A stretch of DNA of 64,000 nucleotides from Denitromonas ohlonensis (lineage in GTDB: Bacteria; Pseudomonadota; Gammaproteobacteria; Burkholderiales; Rhodocyclaceae), in NCBI RefSeq assembly GCF_007625205.1, contig NZ_VMNI01000015.1, positions 172,306 through 236,305 on the forward strand, written 5' to 3'. Shown in pieces: positions 39,298 through 52,552 of the stretch. The position numbers were made by a program, and so were the translations under genes. Position 1 is the first letter of the stretch. Every line of letters begins with the position of its first letter. The notes beneath the pieces are model-generated. The model was not told where the DNA came from and ran no database searches. It worked only from the letters and a program-made list of their open reading frames with translations.

Positions 39298-39891
39298 CTA
39301 ACGGATCGCGATCCGGCCGGCCTTCTCGGGGTAGAGGGCCTTGATGCCGGCATAGCCCGCCCGAATGGCTTCGAGGTCGGCTTCGATGTCGTCGGTCGGC
39401 TGCACGTAGGCCGCAATCCCGACGCAGCGCCGGCCCCAGTCGATGTAGCCCAGCGCGATGGGCACGTTTGCCTGACGCGCGATCCGGTGGAAACCGCTCT
39501 TCCAGCCCTCGACATAGGCGCGCGTGCCTTCCGGCGCGATGCACACAATGGCGTGCGCGTCGGCGTGGATCTGCGCCACCACATCGTCAATGAAGCCGCC
39601 GGGTCGGGAGCGGTTGATGGGAATCCCGCCCAGCCAGCGAAACAGCCGGCCGAAGGGTGCGCGGAAAATGGTGTGCTTGCCCACCCAGCGTATCGGCCAG
39701 CCACAGGTAAAACGGGCCATCAAACCCGCGGGGAAGTCCCAGTTGGAGGTGTGCGGGTAGGCGAGCAGGATCATCTTGGGCCCGGGCGGCGTGCCCATCT
39801 CCACGCGCCAGCCCAGCCGCTTGAACAAGAACGCGGCCCACGCTTTGGGGGCAACAGGGAAGGGAAGAGGTTCGGCCACGGGCGCGCCCAA
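39298..39891 (-). CDS. 1-acyl-glycerol-phosphate acyltransferase family protein
   Basis: 197 residues. Acyltransferase motif I is PHTSNWDFPAG (HxxxxD), followed by GKHTIFRAPFGRLFRWLGGIPINRS (motif II) and CIAPEGTRAYVEGWKSGF (motif III, PEGTR). It lacks a clear transmembrane anchor and is shorter than PlsC, resembling the stand-alone PlsC-like acyltransferases. Probably acylates a lysophospholipid or another lipid at the inner membrane. A 207-bp gap separates it from proV downstream, and 129 bp from the MFS gene upstream. Confidence 0.85.
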   Translation of the reverse strand: MGAPVAEPLPFPVAPKAWAAFLFKRLGWRVEMGTPPGPKMILLAYPHTSNWDFPAGLMARFTCGWPIRWVGKHTIFRAPFGRLFRWLGGIPINRSRPGGFIDDVVAQIHADAHAIVCIAPEGTRAYVEGWKSGFHRIARQANVPIALGYIDWGRRCVGIAAYVQPTDDIEADLEAIRAGYAGIKALYPEKAGRIAIR

Positions 39892-40020
39892 ATCGATGGA
39901 GGTCGCGCATTGTGGCTGAAAAGCCCGCCAAACTCAGCGTGCAGTGCGCAATGTCAAATGGCTAAACGGCCGGCAGCATGCCATGTTCATTCTGGCGCCA
40001 GCGAAAGCGCGCACCGCGTG

Positions 40021-41319
40021 TCAGGCCCCCTGGCGGACTTCCTCGGTCGGGGCCACCGCGGGCTCGTCGTCGTCGGCGTGCGTGCTGGTGTCCGGCGTGC
40101 GGGGGTCCATCTCCATGGCCATCACCGAGGTGCGATGCACCGCCAGGAACTCGGTCAGCTCGGCGTCGGGCACCGGCGCGTCGCGGCGGATACGCCAGGC
40201 GGTGAACAGCGCCAGCCCGACCAGCATGCCGACGAGCACCAGCGGAAAGGCGCGCGCACCGGCCGCGGTGATGATGCCGCCGGCCAGCACCGGCCCGATC
40301 ACCGCGCCCGTGCCGTGCAACACCAGCAAGGCCTTGGTGGCTTCGAGCGCCTCGGACGAGTGGAAACGGTCGTGGGTCTGCGCCACGGCCAGGCTGTAGA
40401 TGGTGAAGGCGAAGCCCCCGTAGAGAGCGGTGGCGATGACCAGCGCCATGACGGACAGCTCAGCAACCGCGAACATCGCCACGGCGCAAACGGCCGCCAG
40501 CACACACACGCTGACCAACACGACCCGCCGGTCGCGATGCTCCGACGCGTGACCCACCGGCCATTGCATGAACGCGCCGCCGAAAATGGCCGCCGCCGTG
40601 AACACCGCCACATTGAAATCATCCAGGCCCTGCGCCGCTGCGAAGGCCGCCGACAAGCCCCAGAACGCGCCGGACACCAGGCCGGACACGAGACCACCGG
40701 CAAAGCCGACCGGCGATACCTTGTAAAGGCGGGCCAGCGGCAGGCTCGGTGTCTGAATCGGGGTGGGTTGATCGACCGGCGTCAGCGCAATCGGCACCAG
40801 ACCGAGGCAATAGAAAATGGCCACCAGCGCAAACGAGCCCATGTGCTCGGCGCCATAAATGGCGATCATGAACTGGCCCAGGCCGAGCGCCACGAAGCTG
40901 ACCATCATGTAGACGGCGAAGATCTTGCCGCGCTTGTCGTGCATCTGCTCGTTGAGCCAGCTTTCGATGATCATGTAGATGGCGACCATGGTCACCCCGT
41001 GGATCACCCGCAACACCCACCAGAACCACGGATTGACGACCATGCCGTACAGCAAGGAGACCACCGCCGCCAGCGCGGCCATGGCGGTAAAAGCGCGGAT
41101 GTGGCCAATGCGCCGGATCAAGGGCGGACACGCAAAGGCGCCAACGATGTAGCCGGCAAAGAAGCCCGACATGATCAAACCCAGCGACAAGCCGGTAAAG
41201 CCTTCCACGCTAGCGCGCAGGCCGAGCAGGGTGCCAATCAAACCGGAACCCGCCAACAGTATGGCCATGCCCAGCAACAGACTGGACACGGGGAGGATGG
41301 TGCTGATCATGAATGACAT
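40021..41319 (-). CDS. MFS transporter (YcaD-like)
   Basis: 432 residues with about 12 hydrophobic segments. Sequence begins with ISTILPVSSLLLGMAILLAG and contains SGFFAGYIVGAFACPPLIRRIGHIRAF (the loop 2-3 MFS motif) and VLRVIHGVTMVAIYMIIESWLNEQ, a hallmark of the YcaD group. The C-terminal 50 residues are hydrophilic and acidic (THADDDEPAVAPTEE). Inner-membrane transporter of unknown substrate. Stands alone with no regulator. Confidence 0.85.
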   Translation of the reverse strand: MSFMISTILPVSSLLLGMAILLAGSGLIGTLLGLRASVEGFTGLSLGLIMSGFFAGYIVGAFACPPLIRRIGHIRAFTAMAALAAVVSLLYGMVVNPWFWWVLRVIHGVTMVAIYMIIESWLNEQMHDKRGKIFAVYMMVSFVALGLGQFMIAIYGAEHMGSFALVAIFYCLGLVPIALTPVDQPTPIQTPSLPLARLYKVSPVGFAGGLVSGLVSGAFWGLSAAFAAAQGLDDFNVAVFTAAAIFGGAFMQWPVGHASEHRDRRVVLVSVCVLAAVCAVAMFAVAELSVMALVIATALYGGFAFTIYSLAVAQTHDRFHSSEALEATKALLVLHGTGAVIGPVLAGGIITAAGARAFPLVLVGMLVGLALFTAWRIRRDAPVPDAELTEFLAVHRTSVMAMEMDPRTPDTSTHADDDEPAVAPTEEVRQGA

Positions 41320-41426
41320 CTCGTGTAAGTCATCGACAGGGTCTCACGGATAGCGAGTCTGCCAAAACACAATGCCGGCCCCGCGATCGCCGGGCCGGCA
41401 TTCTCAACAACAGCAGTCGGGCGGGA

Positions 41427-43049
<1,623 letters not shown>

Positions 43050-43287
43050 AGCGCGAATCCTGAATCCGTAAAAAGCAAAGCGCCGGCAGCGGGGCCGACG
43101 CACAATCGCGGCGAATTCTATCAGAAATTCAATGACATGAACCCGGTGCGCGACGGCCGGAAACCGGGCTGTCCAACGCCTCCAGCCGATGTTGAACCCA
43201 CGCCCGGTGACGCATTTTCTTGATCTTTGTCGCAGCCGCGCGGCGATTGCGCCCTTAGCATCGCCGGTTCATCATCTCGCCGTGCTC

Positions 43288-44592
43288 ATGCTCCCCACCC
43301 TGCGTCTCGCCCTTCTCGTCGTTCTCGCCGGTCTGCTGCCGCTCGCCAGCGCGTTGGCCGCGCCGCTGCAACCGCTGATCGACGCCGCCCTGGCGGGCAC
43401 CGGCATCCTGCGTCTGGCGCCCGGCACCTACGAGGGGCCAGTCAAGATCACCGGGCGGCTGATTCTCGATGGCGGCGGTCAGGCCGTGATTCAGGGCAAT
43501 CATGCGGGCTCTGTCATCACGCTCAAGGCCAGCGGCTCGGTGCTGCGCGGGCTGATCGTGCGCGGCAGCGGCGACTCGCACGACCAGATCCATTCCGGCA
43601 TCTATGTCGAGGGGCACGACAACCGCATCGAAGACAACGTGCTCGACGATGTGCTGTTCGGCATTGTGCTGCAAAAATCCAACCACAACCTGGTGCGCGG
43701 CAACCGGGTGCGCTCGCGCGGAGAAGACACCGCCGACCGCGGCGACGGCCTGCGCCTGTGGTACGCGATGGACAACCGCATCGAAGACAATGTGTTCGAG
43801 CACATGCGCGACCTGACCATCACCAACTCGCCGCGCAACCGCATCATCGGCAACACCATCCGCGACAGCCGGCGGGCAATGAACTTCCTGTTCTCGCCGC
43901 GCACGCTGGTCGAAGCCAACCTGGCCACCGACAACGCCACCGGCCTGGTGGTCATCAACTCCAACGGTTTCATCTTGCGCAACAACCGGGTGATGCACGC
44001 CATGCATGTGTCGGGCGCGGGCATCGCCATCAAGGAAAGCACCGCCGTGCTGATCGAGGGCAACGAGCTGATCCATTGCGCCATCGGCCTGATGGCTGAC
44101 TCCTCGTCCGACCCGATCAGCCGGCTGGTGATGGTGAACAACCGCCTCGCCCACAACGTCACCGGCATCAACTTCTACGGCGAGCGCGGCGGGCGCATCC
44201 TCATCAACAACCGCTTTGAACACAACCTGTGGCAGGTCACCGCCACCAACGCCGGGCAGATCGAGGCCGAGCACTGGGCGGGTAACTACTGGGACACCTA
44301 CCAGGGCTTCGATCTGGATCAGGACGGCATCGGCGACCAGCCGCACGAGCTCTACGTGTTCGCCGACCGCATCTGGCTGGAGACGCCCGAAGCGAGCTTC
44401 TTCCGCAATTCGCCGCTGATGGAAATGATTGATTTTCTCGAGCGCCTGGCGCCCTTCAGCAATCCGGCGCTGGTGCTGCGTGACCGCACGCCGGTGCTGC
44501 GCGCCGCGCCGTGGACGCCCTCGGTCAGCTTCAACCGGCCCGCCGGCCAGATTGGCGCGGCGCCCGACTCAGCCGCAATGACCGCTCACTGA
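43288..44592 (+). CDS. nosD: NosD-like right-handed beta-helix periplasmic protein
   Basis: 434 residues from ATG 43288. Signal peptide (TLRLALLVVLAGLLPLASALA) followed by about 12 parallel beta-helix rungs with repeated N-R-I/V-x-x-N patterns (HDNRIEDNVLDDV, NHNLVRGNRVRSRG, RNRIIGNTIRDS). NosD family marks are GLRLWYAMDN, MNFLFSPRT, HWAGNYWDTYQGFDLDQDGIGD and the C-terminal SPLMEMIDFLERLAPFS. NosD helps mature nitrous oxide reductase in the periplasm. No nosZ, nosF, nosY or nosL is in the window, so this may be a paralogue with another role. Confidence 0.82.
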   Translation: MLPTLRLALLVVLAGLLPLASALAAPLQPLIDAALAGTGILRLAPGTYEGPVKITGRLILDGGGQAVIQGNHAGSVITLKASGSVLRGLIVRGSGDSHDQIHSGIYVEGHDNRIEDNVLDDVLFGIVLQKSNHNLVRGNRVRSRGEDTADRGDGLRLWYAMDNRIEDNVFEHMRDLTITNSPRNRIIGNTIRDSRRAMNFLFSPRTLVEANLATDNATGLVVINSNGFILRNNRVMHAMHVSGAGIAIKESTAVLIEGNELIHCAIGLMADSSSDPISRLVMVNNRLAHNVTGINFYGERGGRILINNRFEHNLWQVTATNAGQIEAEHWAGNYWDTYQGFDLDQDGIGDQPHELYVFADRIWLETPEASFFRNSPLMEMIDFLERLAPFSNPALVLRDRTPVLRAAPWTPSVSFNRPAGQIGAAPDSAAMTAH

Positions 44593-44969
44593 TTGCCGGG
44601 CAGCGGCAGCAGCGGTACCGGGGTGGGTTTGGCGCGGCGCTCCTCGGCTTCTTTGAGCCGGGCCTCCATGGCCTTGATGCGCTCGCCGCGGTCGATCCGG
44701 TTGGCCCGGGCCTCCAGCTTGCGCGCGGTCTGCATCTGCGCGGTGCGATCTTCCCGGGCATCGTCGAGACAGGCATTGACGCGGAAACGGTCGTAACAGC
44801 CCGATTCGCGCTGCGCAAAATCGGCTTCCGCGGCCTTGCGAATCGACCTGGCCTGCGCGCGCAGATTCTCGCTGCTGTCGGTGTCATCTGCGGCATGAAC
44901 CACCCCGGCCCCGGTCGCAGACAGCAGGCAGGTAAAGAGCAGCGCGGACAAACGAAGCGGGCGGGTCAT
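44586..44969 (-). CDS. Small exported protein, unknown function
   Basis: 127 residues from ATG 44969. N-terminal signal peptide (LRLSALLFTCLLSATGAGVVHA), then a charged helical region with RSIRKAAEADFAQRESGCYDRF and NACLDDAREDRTAQMQ; the two cysteines could form a disulfide. The middle resembles uncharacterised betaproteobacterial periplasmic proteins with a Cx8C-like spacing. C-terminal proline-rich end PVPLLPLPGNQ. Overlaps the nosD-like stop by seven bases tail to tail. Function unknown. Confidence 0.7.
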   Translation of the reverse strand: MTRPLRLSALLFTCLLSATGAGVVHAADDTDSSENLRAQARSIRKAAEADFAQRESGCYDRFRVNACLDDAREDRTAQMQTARKLEARANRIDRGERIKAMEARLKEAEERRAKPTPVPLLPLPGNQ

Positions 44970-45034
44970 GGCGTGAGGATGAGCAGGTAGCAAACGAGCC
45001 CGTACAATACCGTTTTTTCGCCGCGTTTGCCCAC

Positions 45035-46972
<1,938 letters not shown>

Positions 46973-49900
46973 TCAGTCGGCGCCGGCGTCCAGCAGATTG
47001 GCCGGCAGCACCGCCCCGGCATCGCGCTCGGGCGCGACACACGGCAGGCGCACGACAAAACCGGCGCCCTCGCCAGGCGCAGTGCGCAAACTCACCTGAC
47101 CGCCGAGCATGCCGGTGACGAAGTTGTAGGCGATATACAGCCCCAGCCCGCTGCCGCCCTGACCCAGCCGGGTGGTGTAGAAGGGGTCGAAAACATGCGC
47201 GGCGACCTCGGCGCTCATGCCCCGGCCGTTGTCCTCAAAGCGGAGCACGATCTCGTCGGCGCGCTCCCGCGTGGCGCACAAGCGCATCTGGCCGCCGGTG
47301 GTGTCGTCGAAGGCGTGGATCAGCGCATTGGTCACCAGATTGGCCAGCACCTGCTCCAGCGGCCCGGGGTAGCTGTCCATCCGGATGCCCTCGGGGATAT
47401 CCACCGTCAGGCGGTGCGGCGACCTGGCCAGGCGCGGCGCGAAGGTCAGCAAGGCTTCATCGACGATGTCGCGCAAATCGAATTCACGCCGCCGCTCGCT
47501 GGTCTGATCCACGGCCACCTGCTTGAAGGTGTTGATCTGCCGCGCCGCGCGGTCGATATTGCGTTCGAGCAATTCGGCGGCAGTCTGGCTGGTGCGCATG
47601 AACTCATCGAAGCGGGTTCGCGTCAGCCCGCCCTCGGCCGCGTCGCGCTGGCACTGGCGCACCTCGGCATGCAGCGCCGAGGCCACGGTCAGCGCATTGC
47701 CCAGCGGCGTGTTCAGCTCATGTGCCACGCCGGCCACCACCGCCCCCAGGGATGCCAGCTTCTCGGACTGCACCAGCTGGCCCATGGCCTGCTCCAGCCG
47801 CTCCTTGGCCTGCAGCAACTCCTCGGTGCGCTGCCTGACGCGCGCCTCAAGCGTGGCGTTGAGCGTCCGAACCTCCTCCCGCGCGCGACGCTGTTCGGTG
47901 ACATCGACCAGCGAACTGAGCAACACCCGCTGCTCGTCGAGAAGCACCACACGGCTGGAGATCTCGAACACCCCTTGCGTGCCGTCGCCCCGATGCAGCC
48001 GCGCTTCAAACCCATCCACCCGATGTGTCTGGCCGACCAGGTCCAGAAACCGCAGCCGCTCCGAGGGGTCGTCCCACAAGCCCAGCGAGACCGTGTCATT
48101 GTCGATGGCGCGCACCGCCGGGATGGCCAGCACGCGCTCCCAGGCCGCGTTCACCTGCAGAATCGTCTGCCGCGTGAGCGACACCAGCGCCAGCGCCACC
48201 GGACTCTTGTCGAAGATGGTGGCAAACATCTGCCGCCCGGCGTGCAGCTCGGCCTGCGCCAGCTTGAAGCTGGTGATGTCGCGCCCCTCGGGAATCAGCA
48301 AGCTCACCCGGCCCATCGCATCGAACACCGGCTTGAGCGAGAAGTCGACGAAATGCGTGCTCCCGTCGGCCGCCGGATGCTCGGTCTCGAAGCGCTCGAA
48401 CTGCCCGGCGGCTGCGCGATTGATAGCCGACAGCAGCCGCTGGCGGCTCTCGGGCGCCCCCTGCCACCACGGCCCGTCGGCAAAGGGCCGGCCAATGACA
48501 TCGCGGGCCGGCACGCCGGCAAAATCGAGCGAGGTCTGGTTGGCCTCCAGCAAGATGCCGTCGGGCGACAGCAGGCCGATGAACTGGAAAGTCTGGTTGA
48601 AGATCGCGTGGAACTTCTGCTCGCTCTCCGACAGCGCCCGCTCGGCCTCCCGCCGGGCCGTCACGTCCTGCGCGGTGCCCACCACACGAACCAGCCGACC
48701 GGCTTCATCGCGCTCGGCACGCCCAAGCAGATGCACATCGCGAACACGCCCCGCCGCCTGCACCTGGCACATCACATCGAGCGGCTCGCCCTCACGAACG
48801 AGGGCCATCAGGGGGCGATGCAAGCGCGCCCGGTCGTCGCCGCGCAAACACCGCAGACCGCCCCGCAAGGTGATGCGCTCGCCACGATCCGGCGCCCCCA
48901 GGAAGCGGGCCATTTCTTCCGACACATCGACCTCTGCGGCGCCAAGCGCCCAGCGCCAGCTGCCGATATGGGCAATGCGCTGCGCCTCTTCGAGCTCCCG
49001 GTGCTTGGCTTCGAGCAGGTGCTGGTCGCGCCGCCGGCCCGTCACATCGGTAAACACGGCCACAAAACCGCCCGCCGCCAGCGGCGAGCTTCGCAACTCC
49101 AGGACCGTCCCATCGCGCCGCGCCCACTCCTCGAAATGGCGCTCGAAGCGGCCCGCCCTGGCCATCCGCCGCGCCACCTTGCCCTCGACCTCGCCCGGGC
49201 CATAGTCGCCCCGCGTCGCGAGGTAGCGAAACACCCCCTCGATCGATCGCCCGTCGGTGGCAAACATCGCCGGCGGCAGCCTCAGCAATCGCAACCATTC
49301 GGCGTTCCAGGTGATCAGCTGCAAGTCCTTGTCGACCAGCGCGACGCCGGCCGGAATGTTGTCGATCAGCGTCCGGAAGATCTGGTTGCGCTCATGCAGA
49401 CGCATCTCGGCCTGCTTGCGCTCGGTCACGTCCTGCAAAGTTTCGATGGCGCCGATCACGCGGCCGGACGCATCGCGCATCGGCGCGGCGAGAAAGCTCA
49501 ACCAGCGGTCCTGCCCCCCCAGGCCGGGGAAGAAGCCTTCGGCCGCGAGCGCGCCGGGCACGGTCTCCACGGCAGACACCGCGTCGCCGTAATAGGTGGC
49601 TAGCTCAGCCATGTCTTTCAGGCCGGCCACAAAATGCGCCAGCACCGGGCGGTCTTCGCCGTAAAACGGCACCCCCGGCGATGCGCTGCCGATCATGGCC
49701 TCGGCGCCGACCCCCATCACCAGCTCGCAGCCGCGGTTCCAGGCCACCACCACGCCGCGCTCATCCAGGGCAAACACCGGCACCGGACTGCCCGCCAGAA
49801 TCGCCGCCAGGCGCTGCTCGCTGTCTCTCAGTGCGCGTTCGGCCACATGCCGCTGCGTGTCGTCGCGCGCCAAGCCGCGATAGCCCACGAACACGCCCGA

Positions 49901-50296
49901 TTCGTCGAACACCGGGTAGCCGCTCACCACCAGCCAGCGCCGGCCCATGCCGGGCACCTCGACCCCGTACTCGAAGTCAAAGAACGCTTCGTGCCGCTCG
50001 CAACACGCGCGGTGGGCCGCCATGTCGGCCTCGGACACCTGGTGGCCGGGCAGCTCCCAGCGGCACTTGCCGCGCAGGGCATCGAGTACCAGATGATGGC
50101 GCGCCAGGGAGGCGCCTTCAAAGCCGGTGAAGCGAAACGCCGCGTCCTGCGTCCAGTGCCAGTCCGACGCGAAACGACTCATCACCGTCTGCTGCGCGGT
50201 CGCCGCCGACAAGGCGCGGCGCAGCGCACGCAGGCGCCACACGGCCCAGGCCAGCGCCGACAGCGCGCCGATACACAACACGATGAGATATTGCAT
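46973..50296 (-). CDS. PAS-rich sensor histidine kinase
   Basis: 1107 residues from ATG 50296. One N-terminal membrane segment (YLIVLCIGALSALAWAVWRL), then about six PAS/PAC modules up to residue 800, each closing with sequences such as ARDDTQRHVAE, LQDVTERKQAEM or VDVTEQRRARE. A coiled coil (TLEARVRQRTEELLQAKERL) precedes the H-box GAVVAGVAHELNTPLGNAL (His about 859) and an HATPase with NLVTNALIHAFDD, EDNGRGM and GSGLGLYIAYN. No receiver domain. Resembles the HisKA_7TM-free class with ELNTPLG, similar to nodulation- or nitrogen-related PAS kinases. Partner regulator not found. Confidence 0.9.
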   Translation of the reverse strand: MQYLIVLCIGALSALAWAVWRLRALRRALSAATAQQTVMSRFASDWHWTQDAAFRFTGFEGASLARHHLVLDALRGKCRWELPGHQVSEADMAAHRACCERHEAFFDFEYGVEVPGMGRRWLVVSGYPVFDESGVFVGYRGLARDDTQRHVAERALRDSEQRLAAILAGSPVPVFALDERGVVVAWNRGCELVMGVGAEAMIGSASPGVPFYGEDRPVLAHFVAGLKDMAELATYYGDAVSAVETVPGALAAEGFFPGLGGQDRWLSFLAAPMRDASGRVIGAIETLQDVTERKQAEMRLHERNQIFRTLIDNIPAGVALVDKDLQLITWNAEWLRLLRLPPAMFATDGRSIEGVFRYLATRGDYGPGEVEGKVARRMARAGRFERHFEEWARRDGTVLELRSSPLAAGGFVAVFTDVTGRRRDQHLLEAKHRELEEAQRIAHIGSWRWALGAAEVDVSEEMARFLGAPDRGERITLRGGLRCLRGDDRARLHRPLMALVREGEPLDVMCQVQAAGRVRDVHLLGRAERDEAGRLVRVVGTAQDVTARREAERALSESEQKFHAIFNQTFQFIGLLSPDGILLEANQTSLDFAGVPARDVIGRPFADGPWWQGAPESRQRLLSAINRAAAGQFERFETEHPAADGSTHFVDFSLKPVFDAMGRVSLLIPEGRDITSFKLAQAELHAGRQMFATIFDKSPVALALVSLTRQTILQVNAAWERVLAIPAVRAIDNDTVSLGLWDDPSERLRFLDLVGQTHRVDGFEARLHRGDGTQGVFEISSRVVLLDEQRVLLSSLVDVTEQRRAREEVRTLNATLEARVRQRTEELLQAKERLEQAMGQLVQSEKLASLGAVVAGVAHELNTPLGNALTVASALHAEVRQCQRDAAEGGLTRTRFDEFMRTSQTAAELLERNIDRAARQINTFKQVAVDQTSERRREFDLRDIVDEALLTFAPRLARSPHRLTVDIPEGIRMDSYPGPLEQVLANLVTNALIHAFDDTTGGQMRLCATRERADEIVLRFEDNGRGMSAEVAAHVFDPFYTTRLGQGGSGLGLYIAYNFVTGMLGGQVSLRTAPGEGAGFVVRLPCVAPERDAGAVLPANLLDAGAD

Positions 50297-50476
50297 CCTC
50301 ACTCCCGCCAAGCGTCGCGCCATCGACGCCGCGGTCGGTTAACGGCAGCCACGCGGGTCAGCTTGAACCCCTGCTGCAACGCAGCTTGCGCCCAGCCCCG
50401 CCGGCCATGACAATCAGCGGGACCCGGCGCCCCGGCCACAAGCCGCAGCGCGCCCACCGCCCCCCGGAGACCCCGC

Positions 50477-51754
50477 ATGCCATCGCCCCTGCCGCTCGAC
50501 CTGAGTGCACTCATCGCCGCACGCCAGCGCATCGAAGACGCCATCATCCGCACCGTCCAGTGGCATAACGACCCCCTCTCCGAGGCCGTCGGCGTGCCGC
50601 TGCAACTCAAACTCGAAAACCTCCAGCGCACCGGTTCCTTCAAGCTGCGCGGCGCCAGCCACAAGATCGACCGCCTGCTGGCCAGCGGTGACCGGCCTTC
50701 CGGCGTGATCGCCGCCTCGGCCGGCAACCATGCGCAGGGCGTGGCCCGCGCCGCCGCGCTGGCCGGGCTGAAAGCGGTGGTGGTGATGCCGGGCAACGCG
50801 CCGCTCACCAAGATTCAGGCCTGCCGCGCGCTGGGCGCCGAGGTGGTGCTCGAAGGCGACACGCTGGAGCAGGCCGCCGACGAGGCTCGCCGGCGCGCCA
50901 CCGCCGAGCACCTCGCCTTCCTCCACCCCTACGACGACTGGGACGTGATCGCCGGGCAGGCCAGTTGCGGCCTCGAGATGCTCGAAGACGCGCCCGACAT
51001 GACCGTGGCCGTGGTGCCGCTGGGCGGCGGCGGGCTGATCGCCGGCATCGCGCTGGCGCTCAAGCTGCAGCGACCCGACATCCGGGTGATCGGCGTGCAG
51101 ACCGAGACGGTCGCGCCTTACCGCAATTTCCTGGTCGATGGCACGCTCGAAACCGTGCCGCCCGGCGCCCACACCATCGCCGACGGCATCAAGGTCAAGC
51201 GCCCCGGCGAGCGCAACCGGCAGGTCATCGCCGCGCTGGTCGATGAAATCGTGACCGTCGACGACAACGCCATCGCCGAAGCCATCGTCACCCTGGTCGA
51301 GCGCACCCGCACCATCGGCGAAGGCGCCGGGGTGGTCGGGCTGGCCGCGCTGATGCAGGGCAAGATCCGCCTCGCGCCGAGCGATCGGGTGGTCTGCGTG
51401 ATCTCGGGCGGCAATGTGGACATGACCCTGGTCGGGCGCTCCATCGACTACGGTCTGGCCTCCAGCGGCCGGCTGATGAGCGTGGCGGTGACCACCTCCG
51501 ACGCACCCGGCCAGTTGCTGACCATGATCCAGCGGGTCGCCGCGCTGGGCATCAATATCCGCCATGTCGAACACCGTCGCGGCGAACTACATGTGCCGGT
51601 CGGCATGACCGAGGTGATCTTGCAGATGGAAACCCGCGACTTCGAGCACCAGTGCGAACTGCTGGCCGATTTCACCCACCAGGGGCTCAGCGCGCGCAAC
51701 CTGCTGCAACTGCCGGGAAGCGCATGCGATATGCTTCGCGCTTCATCGCCCTGA
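50477..51754 (+). CDS. ilvA: Threonine ammonia-lyase
   Basis: 425 residues, about the size of the biosynthetic/catabolic type with one C-terminal ACT-like domain. PLP lysine K56 in RTGSFKLRGASHK; phosphate loop SAGNHAQGVA and glycine motif VPLGGGGLIAGIA. Residues about 335-410 form the regulatory part (AVTTSDAPGQLLTMIQRVAA). Deaminates threonine to 2-oxobutanoate, feeding isoleucine synthesis or threonine use. CGGAG seven bases before the ATG supports the start. A closely related serine dehydratase activity is possible. Confidence 0.9.
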   Translation: MPSPLPLDLSALIAARQRIEDAIIRTVQWHNDPLSEAVGVPLQLKLENLQRTGSFKLRGASHKIDRLLASGDRPSGVIAASAGNHAQGVARAAALAGLKAVVVMPGNAPLTKIQACRALGAEVVLEGDTLEQAADEARRRATAEHLAFLHPYDDWDVIAGQASCGLEMLEDAPDMTVAVVPLGGGGLIAGIALALKLQRPDIRVIGVQTETVAPYRNFLVDGTLETVPPGAHTIADGIKVKRPGERNRQVIAALVDEIVTVDDNAIAEAIVTLVERTRTIGEGAGVVGLAALMQGKIRLAPSDRVVCVISGGNVDMTLVGRSIDYGLASSGRLMSVAVTTSDAPGQLLTMIQRVAALGINIRHVEHRRGELHVPVGMTEVILQMETRDFEHQCELLADFTHQGLSARNLLQLPGSACDMLRASSP

Positions 51755-51763
51755 CGAGCCGCA

Positions 51764-52183
51764 ATGCCCTTTCCTGCCCATGGTGAATTCTCGCTGCGCG
51801 TCGACGGCCGGCTGCTGCTTGCCGAGCTGACCGGCCCGTGGAATATCGAGCTGGTCGACCGCTACCGGGTCGAGGTCGCGCCTTTCGTCCAGCAGCTCGC
51901 GCCCGACGGCCCCTGGGGTCAGATCGCCATCTGCCACCGCAGCGTGCTGGCACCGCAAGACGCGTTGCAGGCGCTGGCCGACGGCGCGCGGGTGCTGGCC
52001 GGGCAGTATCACCGCGTGGCGATGGCCTATGTGTTGCCACCCGAGGTCGAAGGCCACGGCATCATGGAATCGGTGTTTGCGCGGATCTACAAGGGGTTTC
52101 AGGCCGTCGCCTGCTTTGAATCACTGCCGCCCGCGCGCGAGTGGGCACAGACGCAGATTGATGCCGCGCGCGGCCAAACCTGA
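51764..52183 (+). CDS. Hypothetical protein, STAS-like
   Basis: 139 residues, no signal peptide. Starts 9 bases after the ilvA stop, so co-transcribed. The N-terminal half (GRLLLAELTGPWNIELVDRYRVEV) recalls SpoIIAA-like or DUF3478-type small domains, but I am not certain. The remainder (HRVAMAYVLPPEVEGHGIMESVF, IYKGFQAVACFESLPPAREW) is conserved-looking without known motif. Probably cytoplasmic; function unknown. Confidence 0.6.
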   Translation: MPFPAHGEFSLRVDGRLLLAELTGPWNIELVDRYRVEVAPFVQQLAPDGPWGQIAICHRSVLAPQDALQALADGARVLAGQYHRVAMAYVLPPEVEGHGIMESVFARIYKGFQAVACFESLPPAREWAQTQIDAARGQT

Positions 52184-52195
52184 CTCAGCGAGTGT

Positions 52196-52552
52196 TCAGG
52201 GAATCGTCACCGACACGCCGGCCTCACCCCAGCCATGCACCCGATCGTGCGCCAGCACGCGCACGCGGCTGACCCCAGCCGGAATCTTTACGCCACCGAG
52301 CGAACGCGTGAACGGCTGCTCGTTTTCATGCGGATGCAGCAACACCCGCCGGCCCAGCACCGCATCACCCGGCCCGCGCACTTCCCAGGCGTCGGCATAG
52401 TGGTCCCAGCCGGGATCGGCGTGACGCACCGTCACCGTGAAATGGCAGATCCGGGCCGCGTCACACTTGGCCACGGCGTCGAGCACCTCGGCCTCGCCCG
52501 CCCCGGCAACCGCCGGAAAACACAAGGCCATGGCAGCGAACACGCGGCGCAT
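52196..52552 (-). CDS. Small exported protein coupled to thioesterase gene
   Basis: 118 residues. A short signal peptide (MRRVFAAMALCFPAVAGAGE) followed by a likely Ig-like or beta-sandwich domain: CHFTVTVRHADPGWDHYADAWEV and LLHPHENEQPF. Two cysteines early in the mature part may pair. Its ATG overlaps the thioesterase stop (TGATG), so the pair is translated from one message. I do not recognise the family with certainty. Confidence 0.6.
   Translation of the reverse strand: MRRVFAAMALCFPAVAGAGEAEVLDAVAKCDAARICHFTVTVRHADPGWDHYADAWEVRGPGDAVLGRRVLLHPHENEQPFTRSLGGVKIPAGVSRVRVLAHDRVHGWGEAGVSVTIP

Noticed and set aside
47195..49603. 802-codon forward frame across the sensor kinase
   Set aside because: Antisense to the PAS kinase; no motif of its own.
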